From: Rheinheimera texasensis DSM 17496 | GTDB taxonomy: Bacteria > Pseudomonadota > Gammaproteobacteria > Enterobacterales > Alteromonadaceae | NCBI RefSeq assembly: GCF_000711985.1 | Contig: NZ_JONU01000008.1 | Location: forward strand, 310,001 to 374,000 | Direction: 5' to 3' | DNA length: 64,000 nucleotides | In this document: piece by piece, positions 35,160 through 43,906 of the stretch | Position numbering within the stretch: position 1 is the stretch's first letter | Layout of the letters: every line of letters begins with the position of its first letter | Notes under the pieces: model-generated | Databases searched by the model: none | What the model saw: the letters and a program-made list of their open reading frames with translations, nothing else | What the model was told of the DNA's origin: nothing | Made by a program: the position numbers and the translations under genes

Positions 35160-36485
35160 TCAGTCTTTGATAGAGCGCTTTTTCACTAGCTGCAACGGAT
35201 AGAGCAGAGACGCCAGCATCAGTTTTGCCACGAGGCGGGTTTTAGCCTGAAACCACAGGCAAACAAAACCAGAGACGAAAAAAGCGACGACTGTTGCCCA
35301 TGCTGCCCCGACAGCGCCATATTGCGGGATCCACCATAAGTTCAGCACAATATTGACACAAGCCCCGCTTAGATGGCTGACCAGGCTGAATTGGGCAAAG
35401 CGTTCGGCAACCAGCCATTGACTCAGGCCCTCCCGCCACGCCACAAACACACCTGACCAGACATGGCAAACCAGGATCGTCGCTGCCAGCTGAAAGCCTT
35501 CACCATATAGCAGATGGATTAGCCAATCGGCGCTGAAGCTGATAAACACAGCAAACAGGAGCGCCAGATAAAACACCAATGCCAACAATTGCTTGAGCCT
35601 GAGCTGATAGAGGTCACTTTGTTGGTGATGCAACAACAACAGGCGTGGCGCAGCAACCATAAACAGCAATGCCGGCACCGTATACCAGAGTTCTGATAAT
35701 TTGGTAGCTGCCGCATAGATACCGGCGGACTCAGCGCCTTGCATCTGTGTCAGCATCACGATGTCCAACCGTAAATACAGGACTGCGGCAAAACCGGAAG
35801 CGACCAGATAAAATGACTGTCGGAGTACCGGTTTGAGCTGCGCAAAATCAAATTTTTCCACATCCGGCAATAGTTTGGCCTTGGCGTGATGCAGAAACAA
35901 CCATCGATACAGCGCAGGAATTGCAATCAATTCGCAGGCATGTAGCAGCACAATCACATCCAGAGAGGGTAGCAGCAGTGCTGTGGCGATTTTGGCTGCT
36001 GCAAAAAGCAGTGTCGTGAGCAGCCGGTAGCCGGCCAGATAGCTGTGCATGTTTTGTTGTTGAAACCAAAACTGATACACATCAAAGGCATAAAAGATCT
36101 GCGCCCCCAGAAGCAACGCAAATAGCAGGCTTAACCTTGCCTGACTCTCTAACAGCAGAAAACACAATCCCCCGGTCAATGCCACAGCAAAACCAGCGAA
36201 GAAACGGGCCTGCATGGCACTGTAAAGCAGACTGCGCGGTCGATCTGTCACCGTCAGTTCCCGTACCAGGATCCGGGCTAAACCCAGGGAGTACAAGGGA
36301 ACTGCAAAAGTTAATAACGACAACAGATAATGAAAATGACCAAACTCTGCTGCGCCGAGCTGCCGGGCAAGTATGCTGCTGAGTAATAAAGTTACTAACA
36401 GTTGTATGCCACGCTCAGCCAGCAACAGCACAAAGTGTCGCCCGAGGCTAGTCCGGCCAGACCAGCGCTGCCAGATCTCAGGCAA
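35160..36485 (-). CDS. Polysaccharide biosynthesis flippase (MOP/Wzx-like)
   Basis: A 441-aa integral membrane protein with about 12 to 14 hydrophobic helices. The N-terminus (LLLAERGIQLLVTLLLSSIL, ARQLGAAEFGHFHYLLSLL) is typical of the MATE-like oligosaccharide exporter superfamily that flips lipid-linked glycans. The start is a TTG at 36483-36485, inside the stop region of the upstream gene, with AGGA seven bases upstream; this implies translational coupling to the dioxygenase-Rieske gene. No glycosyltransferases are nearby, so its substrate is unclear. Confidence 0.78.
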   Translation of the reverse strand: MPEIWQRWSGRTSLGRHFVLLLAERGIQLLVTLLLSSILARQLGAAEFGHFHYLLSLLTFAVPLYSLGLARILVRELTVTDRPRSLLYSAMQARFFAGFAVALTGGLCFLLLESQARLSLLFALLLGAQIFYAFDVYQFWFQQQNMHSYLAGYRLLTTLLFAAAKIATALLLPSLDVIVLLHACELIAIPALYRWLFLHHAKAKLLPDVEKFDFAQLKPVLRQSFYLVASGFAAVLYLRLDIVMLTQMQGAESAGIYAAATKLSELWYTVPALLFMVAAPRLLLLHHQQSDLYQLRLKQLLALVFYLALLFAVFISFSADWLIHLLYGEGFQLAATILVCHVWSGVFVAWREGLSQWLVAERFAQFSLVSHLSGACVNIVLNLWWIPQYGAVGAAWATVVAFFVSGFVCLWFQAKTRLVAKLMLASLLYPLQLVKKRSIKD

Positions 36486-37788
36486 GACATTTCCTGGGTT
36501 TTACACACAGACGATGTGCCGGACAAATCAGGTGATTGCCGTCAGCTGACAATTCACCTAATGCCAGGTCGGCACCGGCATGTGGACAATAGCGTGGAAA
36601 TTGCTTCAGCTGGCCTTCGACCATTACATCAATGCGTTCGTGGTCAATATAAGTCGGTTGTAATGAAGAACCTTTTTGTTCAGCTGCAGCGAAAGTGGTG
36701 GCGGTTGATTCTGGTACAAATAAGGCTGGTGCGAAGGATTTGGCCAGGGTCAGATTATTAAAGCGGCCATGCTCAACGCCAATGTAGTTATAACGATACT
36801 TTTGGTGGAACTGCGGCTTTTCCACCGCACAGCGCATACTCAGTGCCACCCGGGTCTGGCCAGACTGATTGATCACAGAACCATGCAATAACTCTGCACA
36901 GAAAATCACTGCATCGCCGGCCTGCAGATCTGTCACGTAGTGCTGACTCGGGTATGTTTTGACACCAGGCTGGATCTCCTGGCCGTCCGGGTCGTGTTTC
37001 GGATGGTAATCTAATGAATGCAGTAAAATGCCCATACCATTTTGTGCATTGGCTTCTGTCAGTGCCAGCCAGACGTTAATGGTATTTTTTGGATGACCCC
37101 GCCAGGAATCTTTATGCTGGCCGTGTGGATTGAGCTTACCGCGGCCAATTTGTTGTTCGATGTAAGCTTCATGATCTTTAACAAAAGCATAGGGCAAATG
37201 CAGACGGATGTTTGGTTGCAATTCCAGGTACATTTGCCGGGTATGAGGGGAAAGCAGCCGGTGCATAATGCTGCTTTGCAGCTGTAAGCTCAGAGGTGAG
37301 CTTCGGGCGACCCGGGCTTGCCGGACTATGTCATGCACTGTTTGCTTCAGATGGATCTGGCTCAGATCTGCGACATCACAGGCAAAATATTGCTGGCTCA
37401 GCTGAGTAAAATCTTGCTGTAAACCGAGCTTATCGATTAGCTGCCGGACTATGATAACGTCACCTTGCTGTATAGCGGCAAGTGCGGCGGACTCAGGGAT
37501 TATTTGCTGCTGACTGACCGAAAAATAACTTAGCTCGCCCGGCAGTGGTTTTATCGATTGGAAGACCGCCTTGTTGGCCCTGTATCGACGCATGGCGCTC
37601 AGCCACAGATAAAAAGGCGTTCTGTATAACTTTTGCCGGATTGCATGCAGATTCAATTTGATTTTACTTACCTGATGATCAATTCCGGCAAGTTTATTGA
37701 CAGTGATTAGCGGATTCAAGCTTTGTTTAAGCCAGCCAGGAGGCGTATGCACTGCGTGTTGGTTATATGATTCAGATGTGGGCATCAT
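36478..37788 (-). CDS. Phytanoyl-CoA dioxygenase-like protein fused to a Rieske [2Fe-2S] domain
   Basis: A 436-aa protein. Residues about 95-325 form a PhyH-type Fe(II)/2-oxoglutarate dioxygenase: iron ligands H225-K-D227 (in HGQHKDSW) and H302, with R313 as the 2-oxoglutarate contact (SVINQSGQTRVAL). Residues about 375-436 form a short Rieske domain with both ligand pairs, C401-P-H403 and C422-P-A-H425, 18 residues apart. The protein ends 11 residues after the last ligand, shorter than most Rieske domains. Hydroxylation of a lipid or small molecule is the family expectation; the substrate is unknown. Its 3' end overlaps the flippase start, so the two are probably one transcription unit. Confidence 0.75.
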   Translation of the reverse strand: MMPTSESYNQHAVHTPPGWLKQSLNPLITVNKLAGIDHQVSKIKLNLHAIRQKLYRTPFYLWLSAMRRYRANKAVFQSIKPLPGELSYFSVSQQQIIPESAALAAIQQGDVIIVRQLIDKLGLQQDFTQLSQQYFACDVADLSQIHLKQTVHDIVRQARVARSSPLSLQLQSSIMHRLLSPHTRQMYLELQPNIRLHLPYAFVKDHEAYIEQQIGRGKLNPHGQHKDSWRGHPKNTINVWLALTEANAQNGMGILLHSLDYHPKHDPDGQEIQPGVKTYPSQHYVTDLQAGDAVIFCAELLHGSVINQSGQTRVALSMRCAVEKPQFHQKYRYNYIGVEHGRFNNLTLAKSFAPALFVPESTATTFAAAEQKGSSLQPTYIDHERIDVMVEGQLKQFPRYCPHAGADLALGELSADGNHLICPAHRLCVKPRKCLA

Positions 37789-37813
37789 TGTTGTCGGGTT
37801 ACCACCGATTTAA

Positions 37814-37849
37814 CAGGCATAAATGACTGTACGATGCCATTTATGCCTG
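37814..37849. promoter_or_regulatory. 12-bp perfect inverted repeat upstream of the dioxygenase-Rieske gene
   Basis: CAGGCATAAATG (37814-37825) and CATTTATGCCTG (37838-37849) are exact reverse complements with a 12-base spacer, centred 43 bases before the leftward gene start at 37788. No T run follows on either side, so an operator is more likely than a terminator, though it also lies 3' of the leftward chemoreceptor gene. Confidence 0.55.
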
Positions 37850-37977
37850 GACCCTTTTGCCGAACGCAACGAGATGCGGCTCCATTCAGCTTACTGACGC
37901 AAGAACAGAAAGCTGAGATTTGCATCTTAAAGCTTACGTAGATAGCAGAAGCGGGCGACAGCTTTGCGGAGCCACTC

Positions 37978-39552
37978 TCAGGCCACTTTAAAGCGTGCGG
38001 CCATCATTTGCAGTTCATTGCCGAGCCGGCTCAGGTCTGTGCTGGCGGCGGCAGTTTGCCGGCTGCCGATCGCGGATTGTTCCGCGACGTCACGAATGCT
38101 GAAAATGCTGCGGTTAATTTGCTCTGCTACTGTGGCCTGCTGCATCGCGGCAGCGGCGATTTGTTGATTCATTGATTGAATTGTGTCGATTGCCCGTTCA
38201 ATTGACGTGATGGCTTCAGCCGCACTATCAGCGCTGCACAGCGTCTGTTCCGCCAGGCCTGCGCTCTTTTGCATGTTGCCGACTGCAGTTTCTGCTTTGT
38301 ATTGTAACGTGCTGATCAACTGCTCAATCTGACCGGTTGACTGCTGAGTCCGCTTCGCCAGGGCGCGCACTTCATCTGCAACCACGGAGAAGCCGCGGCC
38401 CGCTTCGCCGGCTCTGGCGGCTTCAATGGCCGCATTCAAGGCCAGCAAATTAGTCTGGTCGGCGATGCTTTTAATCACGTCCAGGACGGCACCGATACTG
38501 TTACTCTGATCTTTTAACTCGACAATAGCCTGTACAGAGGTTGTTACTTCATGTGCCAGTGCTTTGATTTGACTCGTGGTCTGGCCAACGACCTGTGAGC
38601 CCTGGCTGGCTTGTTGTGCTGATTCAGTGGCACTGCCGGAAGCGGCCTCGGCGCTTTGTGCAACATCCTGCACAGTCGCCACCATTTCGTTCATTGCTGT
38701 GGCCACCTGTTCGGTTTCTTCCTGTTGCTGGCGCACGCCGGCTGAATTTTGCGCTGAAATCGCCGCCATTTCTTCAGTGGCTGCCGCCAGCTGTGCGATA
38801 CCCATGGTCAGATTCTGAATCAGGCTGCGTAGGTTGATGCTCATTTGTTGCATTGAACGCATCAGTTGGCCCGGTTCATCCCGCCGATATGTGGGTAAGT
38901 CACTCGTCAGGTCGCCAGCCGCGATATTCTCTGCTACCCGCACCACCTGCTGGATGGGTGTCACCACCATTTGCGTGATGATCAGCGCCGCCATCAGGCC
39001 AATCACCAGCGCCGCTGCGGCACAGATGATAATCAGGCGCTCTTTACCAGCCACTTCACTTCTCATCGCTTCCAGCTGGCGTTCGACTGATTTGGTGCCG
39101 GCCTGATCGGCAGCCCTGGCCGCTGTGGTCATTTGCTGTTCCAGTGCTGCAATGTCTGTAGTGCGATTCTCGCTGCGGGCGTCTTTCAGCTGGGTCAGCA
39201 GCTGTTGATAGTCGTTGAGCTCAGTGAGCATTCCCCGCATCAGCGTTGCACTTTCCTGCGTACTGAACAACGCCAGGCTTGCTTCGCCTTGTTGTTTAGC
39301 TCTGCTGCTCAGTTCCTGCGCGGCCTGATAATATTTGGTATCGCCACGTAGCAGAAAGTTTTTTTCCTGCTGACGGGCCTCACTGATCAATAAGTTGGCT
39401 TCGCTCACTTTATTGTTGAGCTCAAATCTGGCACTCAGGCTCTCCAGCGACAAATAGCTGGTGACGGAAACGAATAATAAAATCATCAACACCAGACCAA
39501 AACCAGCCAACAGCTTGACGCGAATACTCAGATTCTCTATCGCTACTAACAT
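37978..39552 (-). CDS. Methyl-accepting chemotaxis protein (first of tandem pair)
   Basis: A 524-aa chemoreceptor with TM1 (about 12-31), a helical periplasmic domain (about 32-170), TM2 (about 173-195), HAMP (about 196-250) and a cytoplasmic signalling helix bundle. The hairpin tip is conserved: a [16 protein letters not shown] stretch, then [21 protein letters not shown]. It ends FKVA with no CheR-tethering pentapeptide. The ligand is unknown; the four-helix-type sensor region gives no hint. GGAG precedes the ATG. It lies downstream of a second chemoreceptor in the same direction, 90 bases away. Confidence 0.92.
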   Translation of the reverse strand: MLVAIENLSIRVKLLAGFGLVLMILLFVSVTSYLSLESLSARFELNNKVSEANLLISEARQQEKNFLLRGDTKYYQAAQELSSRAKQQGEASLALFSTQESATLMRGMLTELNDYQQLLTQLKDARSENRTTDIAALEQQMTTAARAADQAGTKSVERQLEAMRSEVAGKERLIIICAAAALVIGLMAALIITQMVVTPIQQVVRVAENIAAGDLTSDLPTYRRDEPGQLMRSMQQMSINLRSLIQNLTMGIAQLAAATEEMAAISAQNSAGVRQQQEETEQVATAMNEMVATVQDVAQSAEAASGSATESAQQASQGSQVVGQTTSQIKALAHEVTTSVQAIVELKDQSNSIGAVLDVIKSIADQTNLLALNAAIEAARAGEAGRGFSVVADEVRALAKRTQQSTGQIEQLISTLQYKAETAVGNMQKSAGLAEQTLCSADSAAEAITSIERAIDTIQSMNQQIAAAAMQQATVAEQINRSIFSIRDVAEQSAIGSRQTAAASTDLSRLGNELQMMAARFKVA

Positions 39553-39642
39553 AGATGGAACTCCGTTAGGTTGGGGCAGGCGTTGGCGCAGGGCCTGCGT
39601 GCTTGCATTTTATCTGGCTTGCTTACCGCAAGCCGGCTCGTT

Positions 39643-41271
39643 TTATGCCGTTTTAAACTTCTTCACTTTTTGCTCCAGGCTGATGGCCAGATCTTCCAGT
39701 TGTTGACTGGACACCGTGATGGCGCTGGCCTGTTCCTCGACCAGAACGGCAGATCGGGTGATGTGGCTGAAGTGGCGGCTGATTTCTGTTGCCACTGCGG
39801 ATTGTTGCTCTGCGGCAGTGGCGATCTGCAGATTCATCTGACTGATTTGACGGACCGACACATTGATGGCATTCAGTGAGTCGCCGGCTTTTTGCGCCTG
39901 TTCGACACTATTATCGGCCTGAGCTTTGCCTTGGGCCATTACCGCGACCGAATTGACCGAACTGCTTTGCATTTTTTCTATCACGGCCTGGATTTGGCGG
40001 GTTGATTCTTGCGTGCGCCGTGCCAGATTACGCACTTCGTCGGCCACCACAGCGAAGCCCCGGCCTTGTTCGCCGGCTCTGGCCGCTTCAATGGCCGCGT
40101 TTAATGCCAATAAATTGGTTTGCTCGGCAATACCCTGGATCACTTCCAGTACTGAACCAATCTGGCGGCTGTCTTGCGATAAATGATGGATAACAACGGC
40201 CGCTTCGCTTACTTTTTCTGCTAAGGCATTGATACTCGATTGGGTTTTGCCGACTTCAGCCTGGCCAGCAGTAAATTCGTTCATCGCTGTTTGTGCCATG
40301 CCGGCGGCATCGCTGGTGTGACTTGTCACTGCCGCTACTGTCGAAGACATCTGATCTACTGCGGTTGCACCCTGAGCAGTGGCCTGTTTCTGCTGACTGA
40401 TCAGCTCTTCATTGTATTGTGCTGTCGACAATAAGGCTTTTGAGGCGGCTGATAACTGACTGGCAACCGCAATCGAATCTCTGGTAATGCCGGACATGTG
40501 GTCAGTTAAATCTTTGACAGCGCTTAGAATACTGTCTGAAGCAGATACCCGTACCTGCACTGTTAAATCACCGGAAGCAATCTGTCGCAGCACCTGCACT
40601 GCATATTCAGGTTCACCACCGACCATGTTTTTCAGCCGGCTGACGGTGCTGAAAGCGACAAAAGCACCAATGATGATGGCAATGGCTGTCACGGTCAGCA
40701 TGATCCATTGAAAGCTGTTGGTCTGGTCGCGGGCCGCCGCGACCTGTTGCTGAATCGCTGCTTCCTGATAGTCGATGAGTTTATTAATCCGTTTCAGCCA
40801 TTCGCTGTAGGATGGAGAAACAGTGGTCAATAAATAATCTGTCGCCTGCTGCTGTCGGCCGCTGTTGACCATCTGTAACAGATTGGCGGTGACTTGCTGC
40901 GTTGACAGCTCAATTTCTTTAATCAGCTGCAGCAGCCTTACTTCTTCGGCGCTGTGCGGCACTTTGCTGTACATAGTGTCGAGGGTCGCAGCGGCCTGTT
41001 GATAAAATTGGTCTAACCGCTTGATGTCGCTTTGATGGGTTTGCGACTGACCGGCTTCCTGCACCAGAACGGCGTCCCGGATTGAAATGGCTCTGTCGTG
41101 CACACTGCCGCGAAAGTTAATCGCCTGGCGTTGTTCCACCGCTGTTTGTTCAGATAGCTGCGTCAAATTGGCATCGGCGATGCTGATTTTAAACAAACCA
41201 AATAAAGTGATGCCCAGCATGATCACTAACAGCATGCTGAAGCCGGAATACAGTTGCTTCACTACCGTCAT
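39643..41271 (-). CDS. Methyl-accepting chemotaxis protein (second of tandem pair)
   Basis: A 542-aa chemoreceptor with TM1 (about 9-29), a periplasmic four-helix domain (about 30-185), TM2 (about 189-211), HAMP and a signalling domain with hairpin tip [16 protein letters not shown] followed by [21 protein letters not shown]. It ends KKFKTA with no pentapeptide. The sensor domain differs in sequence from its tandem neighbour, so the two probably sense different inputs. AGGTG lies before the ATG. No che genes are in the window, so signalling must use a system elsewhere. Confidence 0.92.
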   Translation of the reverse strand: MTVVKQLYSGFSMLLVIMLGITLFGLFKISIADANLTQLSEQTAVEQRQAINFRGSVHDRAISIRDAVLVQEAGQSQTHQSDIKRLDQFYQQAAATLDTMYSKVPHSAEEVRLLQLIKEIELSTQQVTANLLQMVNSGRQQQATDYLLTTVSPSYSEWLKRINKLIDYQEAAIQQQVAAARDQTNSFQWIMLTVTAIAIIIGAFVAFSTVSRLKNMVGGEPEYAVQVLRQIASGDLTVQVRVSASDSILSAVKDLTDHMSGITRDSIAVASQLSAASKALLSTAQYNEELISQQKQATAQGATAVDQMSSTVAAVTSHTSDAAGMAQTAMNEFTAGQAEVGKTQSSINALAEKVSEAAVVIHHLSQDSRQIGSVLEVIQGIAEQTNLLALNAAIEAARAGEQGRGFAVVADEVRNLARRTQESTRQIQAVIEKMQSSSVNSVAVMAQGKAQADNSVEQAQKAGDSLNAINVSVRQISQMNLQIATAAEQQSAVATEISRHFSHITRSAVLVEEQASAITVSSQQLEDLAISLEQKVKKFKTA

Positions 41272-41347
41272 TATTGCACCTGCTTTGAAGTTATCGAGCG
41301 ACTACTGTGCCGTAAAAAATAAGTTACGTTTGGTGCAATGGTCTGGA

Positions 41348-42238
41348 TCAGTGGCTGTTCCGAATTTCGTTAATTGTCGCCTGCGCCAGCGGCGATGTGC
41401 TGTTGCTTTTTGAGGTGATCAGCATGACCGGGATTTGATAGCAGTATTTCTCGGGCATAATGGCGCGGAACAGGCCTTTGTCGACCCAGTAACTGGCATA
41501 GTGTTCGGGCAAATAACCGATAAACTGGCCGGATAAAATCAGATGGGCGATGCCTTCATCGTGATAGGCGCTGGCGCTGTTTTGATAGTTCAGGCCGTCG
41601 TTGCGGCTGTCTTTGTCGCGCAGGTAGTTGCTGGTAATAACTTCAGCTTGTGGCAGTAACTCACTGATTTTATTTGCTTCACAGTCAAATAGCGGATGGC
41701 CTTTACCGCAGTATAAATAGTTGGTTTCGTTGTGCAGCGGCACATAATCCAAGCCGCGGATCTGATGGCGGCTGACACCGATGCCGACCAACGAACGGCC
41801 GTTCGCCACAGACGTTTCTACTTCACGCGCTTCACAGACATAAATCTCAAACTGCAGGTTGCTGCTTCTGGCTTTAAGCCTCGCTATTGCCTGTGCCACA
41901 CCGCAGCGTGGGTCGCTGACCAGGGTATCGATAATGGCAATAGTGACGCGGCCGGAGAGCTGATGTTTAGAACCTGCGACTGTGCTGGCAAAAGTCTCAC
42001 ATTGCTGCAGTAATTCTAATGATGCCTGATAGGTGATGCGACCGGCGTCGGTCAGTTCAAAGCCGCTACGGCCGCGTTTACATAGCTTGAGGCCAAGCCT
42101 TATTTCCAAATCTGACAAATGGGTGCTGATGGTCGAGCGGCCGATATTTAACCGTGACTCGGCCGCTGATAGACCGCCACATTCGACGATAGTGACAAAT
42201 ATCCGCAACAAACGTAAATCGACGTCCTGTACCTGCAT
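41348..42238 (-). CDS. LysR-family regulator, probable hut regulator
   Basis: A 296-aa LysR-type regulator with an N-terminal winged helix-turn-helix (about 6-65: DVDLRLLRIFVTIVECGGLS, SRLNIGRSTISTHLSDLE) and a C-terminal effector-binding domain (about 92-290). It is divergent from hutH across 139 bases, the classic layout for a LysR regulator and its target. Most proteobacterial hut operons use the GntR-type repressor HutC instead, so the role as histidine-utilisation regulator is inferred from position. The ATG at 42236-42238 was chosen because the upstream extension lies in the shared promoter region. Confidence 0.85.
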   Translation of the reverse strand: MQVQDVDLRLLRIFVTIVECGGLSAAESRLNIGRSTISTHLSDLEIRLGLKLCKRGRSGFELTDAGRITYQASLELLQQCETFASTVAGSKHQLSGRVTIAIIDTLVSDPRCGVAQAIARLKARSSNLQFEIYVCEAREVETSVANGRSLVGIGVSRHQIRGLDYVPLHNETNYLYCGKGHPLFDCEANKISELLPQAEVITSNYLRDKDSRNDGLNYQNSASAYHDEGIAHLILSGQFIGYLPEHYASYWVDKGLFRAIMPEKYCYQIPVMLITSKSNSTSPLAQATINEIRNSH

Positions 42239-42276
42239 TAGTTTGCGGCCTTTTAGTTCGATAAATTCGGAATAAG

Positions 42277-42300
42277 ATACGATTATTATGTATTTATAAA
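42277..42300 (+). promoter_or_regulatory. Candidate LysR site and -10 upstream of hutH
   Basis: An imperfect palindrome ATAC-N9-GTAT (42277-42293), fitting the loose T-N11-A style of LysR boxes, overlaps a -10-like TATAAA (42295-42300). It lies in the divergent LysR/hutH region. It is weak evidence by itself. Confidence 0.3.
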
Positions 42301-42377
42301 ACATCAGGCGCAAGCTAGCATCTGTTCATCCGCTGCCTGGCCGGCAGCAGCAGTTGCACCAATTTATGGAGTTTAAG

Positions 42378-43895
42378 ATGGCATTTCATTATGGTATCGA
42401 TCGGCTGGATTTAGACACAGTCAACGGCATCGCCAGCGGCCGCATCCCGGCACTGTTAAGCGAAGCTGCAGTGGCGAAAATCAACCAAAGCCGCGCTTGT
42501 GTCGATGTGATGGCGGCATCCGACAAAGCCATTTATGGTATCAACACTGGTTTTGGCCCTTTGTGTGACACGCAAATTTCGCCGGCCGAAACCGCGTTAT
42601 TACAGAAAAACCTGCTAATCACTCATGCCGTTGGCGTCGGTGAACCTATTGCCAAAGCCATTTCCAAATTAATGCTGATCACTAAAGTGCACGCTCTGAG
42701 CCAGGGCTTTTCCGGTGTGCGGCTTGAAGTCGTTGAGCGTATGCTGAAATTTATCGAGCTGGATCTGATCCCGGTAGTGCCGGAGCAAGGTTCAGTGGGT
42801 GCATCCGGGGATTTGGCGCCGTTGTCACATTTATTCCTGCCATTAATCGGCGAAGGCGAATTCTGGGCCAAAGGCGACAGCAAAGACATCATTCCGGCAG
42901 CGCAAGCGTTAGTCGAGCATGGTTTAACTCCACTGGAATTGCAGGCCAAAGAAGGCTTAGGCCTGATTAACGGCACTCAGTTTATTTTGTCGCATGGCAT
43001 CACAGCGCTGACCAAAATGCAGTATTTGCTGGATTTAGCCGATGTGGCGGGCGCTATGAGCATCGAAGGTATGCAGGGCAGTGGTTCACCGTTTCGGCCT
43101 GAACTGCACGAAATCCGGCCTTTCCCAGGCAATATCGAAGTGGCCGCGCGGATGCGCCGGCTGTTTAAAGACTCACAAAATATGGCGTCGCACACCGGCT
43201 GTGCCCGCGTGCAGGACCCGTATTCGCTGCGTTGTATCCCGCAGGTGCATGGCGCATCGCGCAACGCCTTTAACCATTTAAAACAGCTGGTTGAGATTGA
43301 GATGAACTCAGTCACCGACAACCCTATTGTCATCAGCTCGGAAGAAGCATTATCCGGTGGTGGTTTCCACGGCCAGCCGCTGGCGATGGTGCTGGATTAC
43401 ACCTCGATTGCCGCCGCCGAACTTGGCAATATTTCTGACCGCCGTTGTTATCTGTTGCTGGAAGGCCTGCACGGTTTGCCGCGCCTGCTGACCAAAGCCG
43501 GTGGCCTCAACTCCGGCATGATGATCCCGCAATACACCACGGCGGCACTGGTGACTGAAAACAAATCTTTGTGTTTCCCGCCTTCTGCCGACAGCGTACC
43601 AACCTCGATGGGCCAGGAAGACCATGTGTCGATGGGCAGTATCTCTGGCCGTAAACTGAATCAAATCCTCGGCAACTTAGAGAAGATATTAGCCATTGAA
43701 CTGATGTATGCCGCCCAGGCCATCGAGTTCCGCCGGCCGAACAAATGCTCTGATTTAATCGAAGAAAATCATGCGATTATCCGCGCCAAAGTCGCCAAGC
43801 TGGAAGAAGACCGCCTGTTGAAGCCGGATATTGATGCGATGATCAAGCTGGTCCGTAGCCAGGCCTTCCACGTTAACTTTGCGCTGAACTCATAA
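42378..43895 (+). CDS. hutH: Histidine ammonia-lyase
   Basis: Converts histidine to urocanate and ammonia, the first step of histidine catabolism. Length 505 aa. The Ala-Ser-Gly triad that cyclises to the MIO cofactor is in GSVGASGDLAPLSH (about 135-148). Other HutH signatures are GINTGFGPLCDT, GLALINGTQ-like EGLGLINGTQ, and NPIV with the QEDHVSMG block. The ATG at 42378 is preferred because GGAG lies seven bases upstream. hutU follows after 11 bases. Confidence 0.95.
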   Translation: MAFHYGIDRLDLDTVNGIASGRIPALLSEAAVAKINQSRACVDVMAASDKAIYGINTGFGPLCDTQISPAETALLQKNLLITHAVGVGEPIAKAISKLMLITKVHALSQGFSGVRLEVVERMLKFIELDLIPVVPEQGSVGASGDLAPLSHLFLPLIGEGEFWAKGDSKDIIPAAQALVEHGLTPLELQAKEGLGLINGTQFILSHGITALTKMQYLLDLADVAGAMSIEGMQGSGSPFRPELHEIRPFPGNIEVAARMRRLFKDSQNMASHTGCARVQDPYSLRCIPQVHGASRNAFNHLKQLVEIEMNSVTDNPIVISSEEALSGGGFHGQPLAMVLDYTSIAAAELGNISDRRCYLLLEGLHGLPRLLTKAGGLNSGMMIPQYTTAALVTENKSLCFPPSADSVPTSMGQEDHVSMGSISGRKLNQILGNLEKILAIELMYAAQAIEFRRPNKCSDLIEENHAIIRAKVAKLEEDRLLKPDIDAMIKLVRSQAFHVNFALNS

Positions 43896-43906
43896 AGGAA
43901 ATCGCC

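Noticed and set aside
37978-41271. Direct repeat between the two chemoreceptor genes
   Set aside because: The similarity is confined to the conserved signalling hairpin shared by all such receptors, so it is not evidence of a mobile repeat.
42239-42377. Possible riboswitch or leader upstream of hutH
   Set aside because: The region is short and AT-rich with no stable nested hairpins; a LysR-controlled promoter explains it better.
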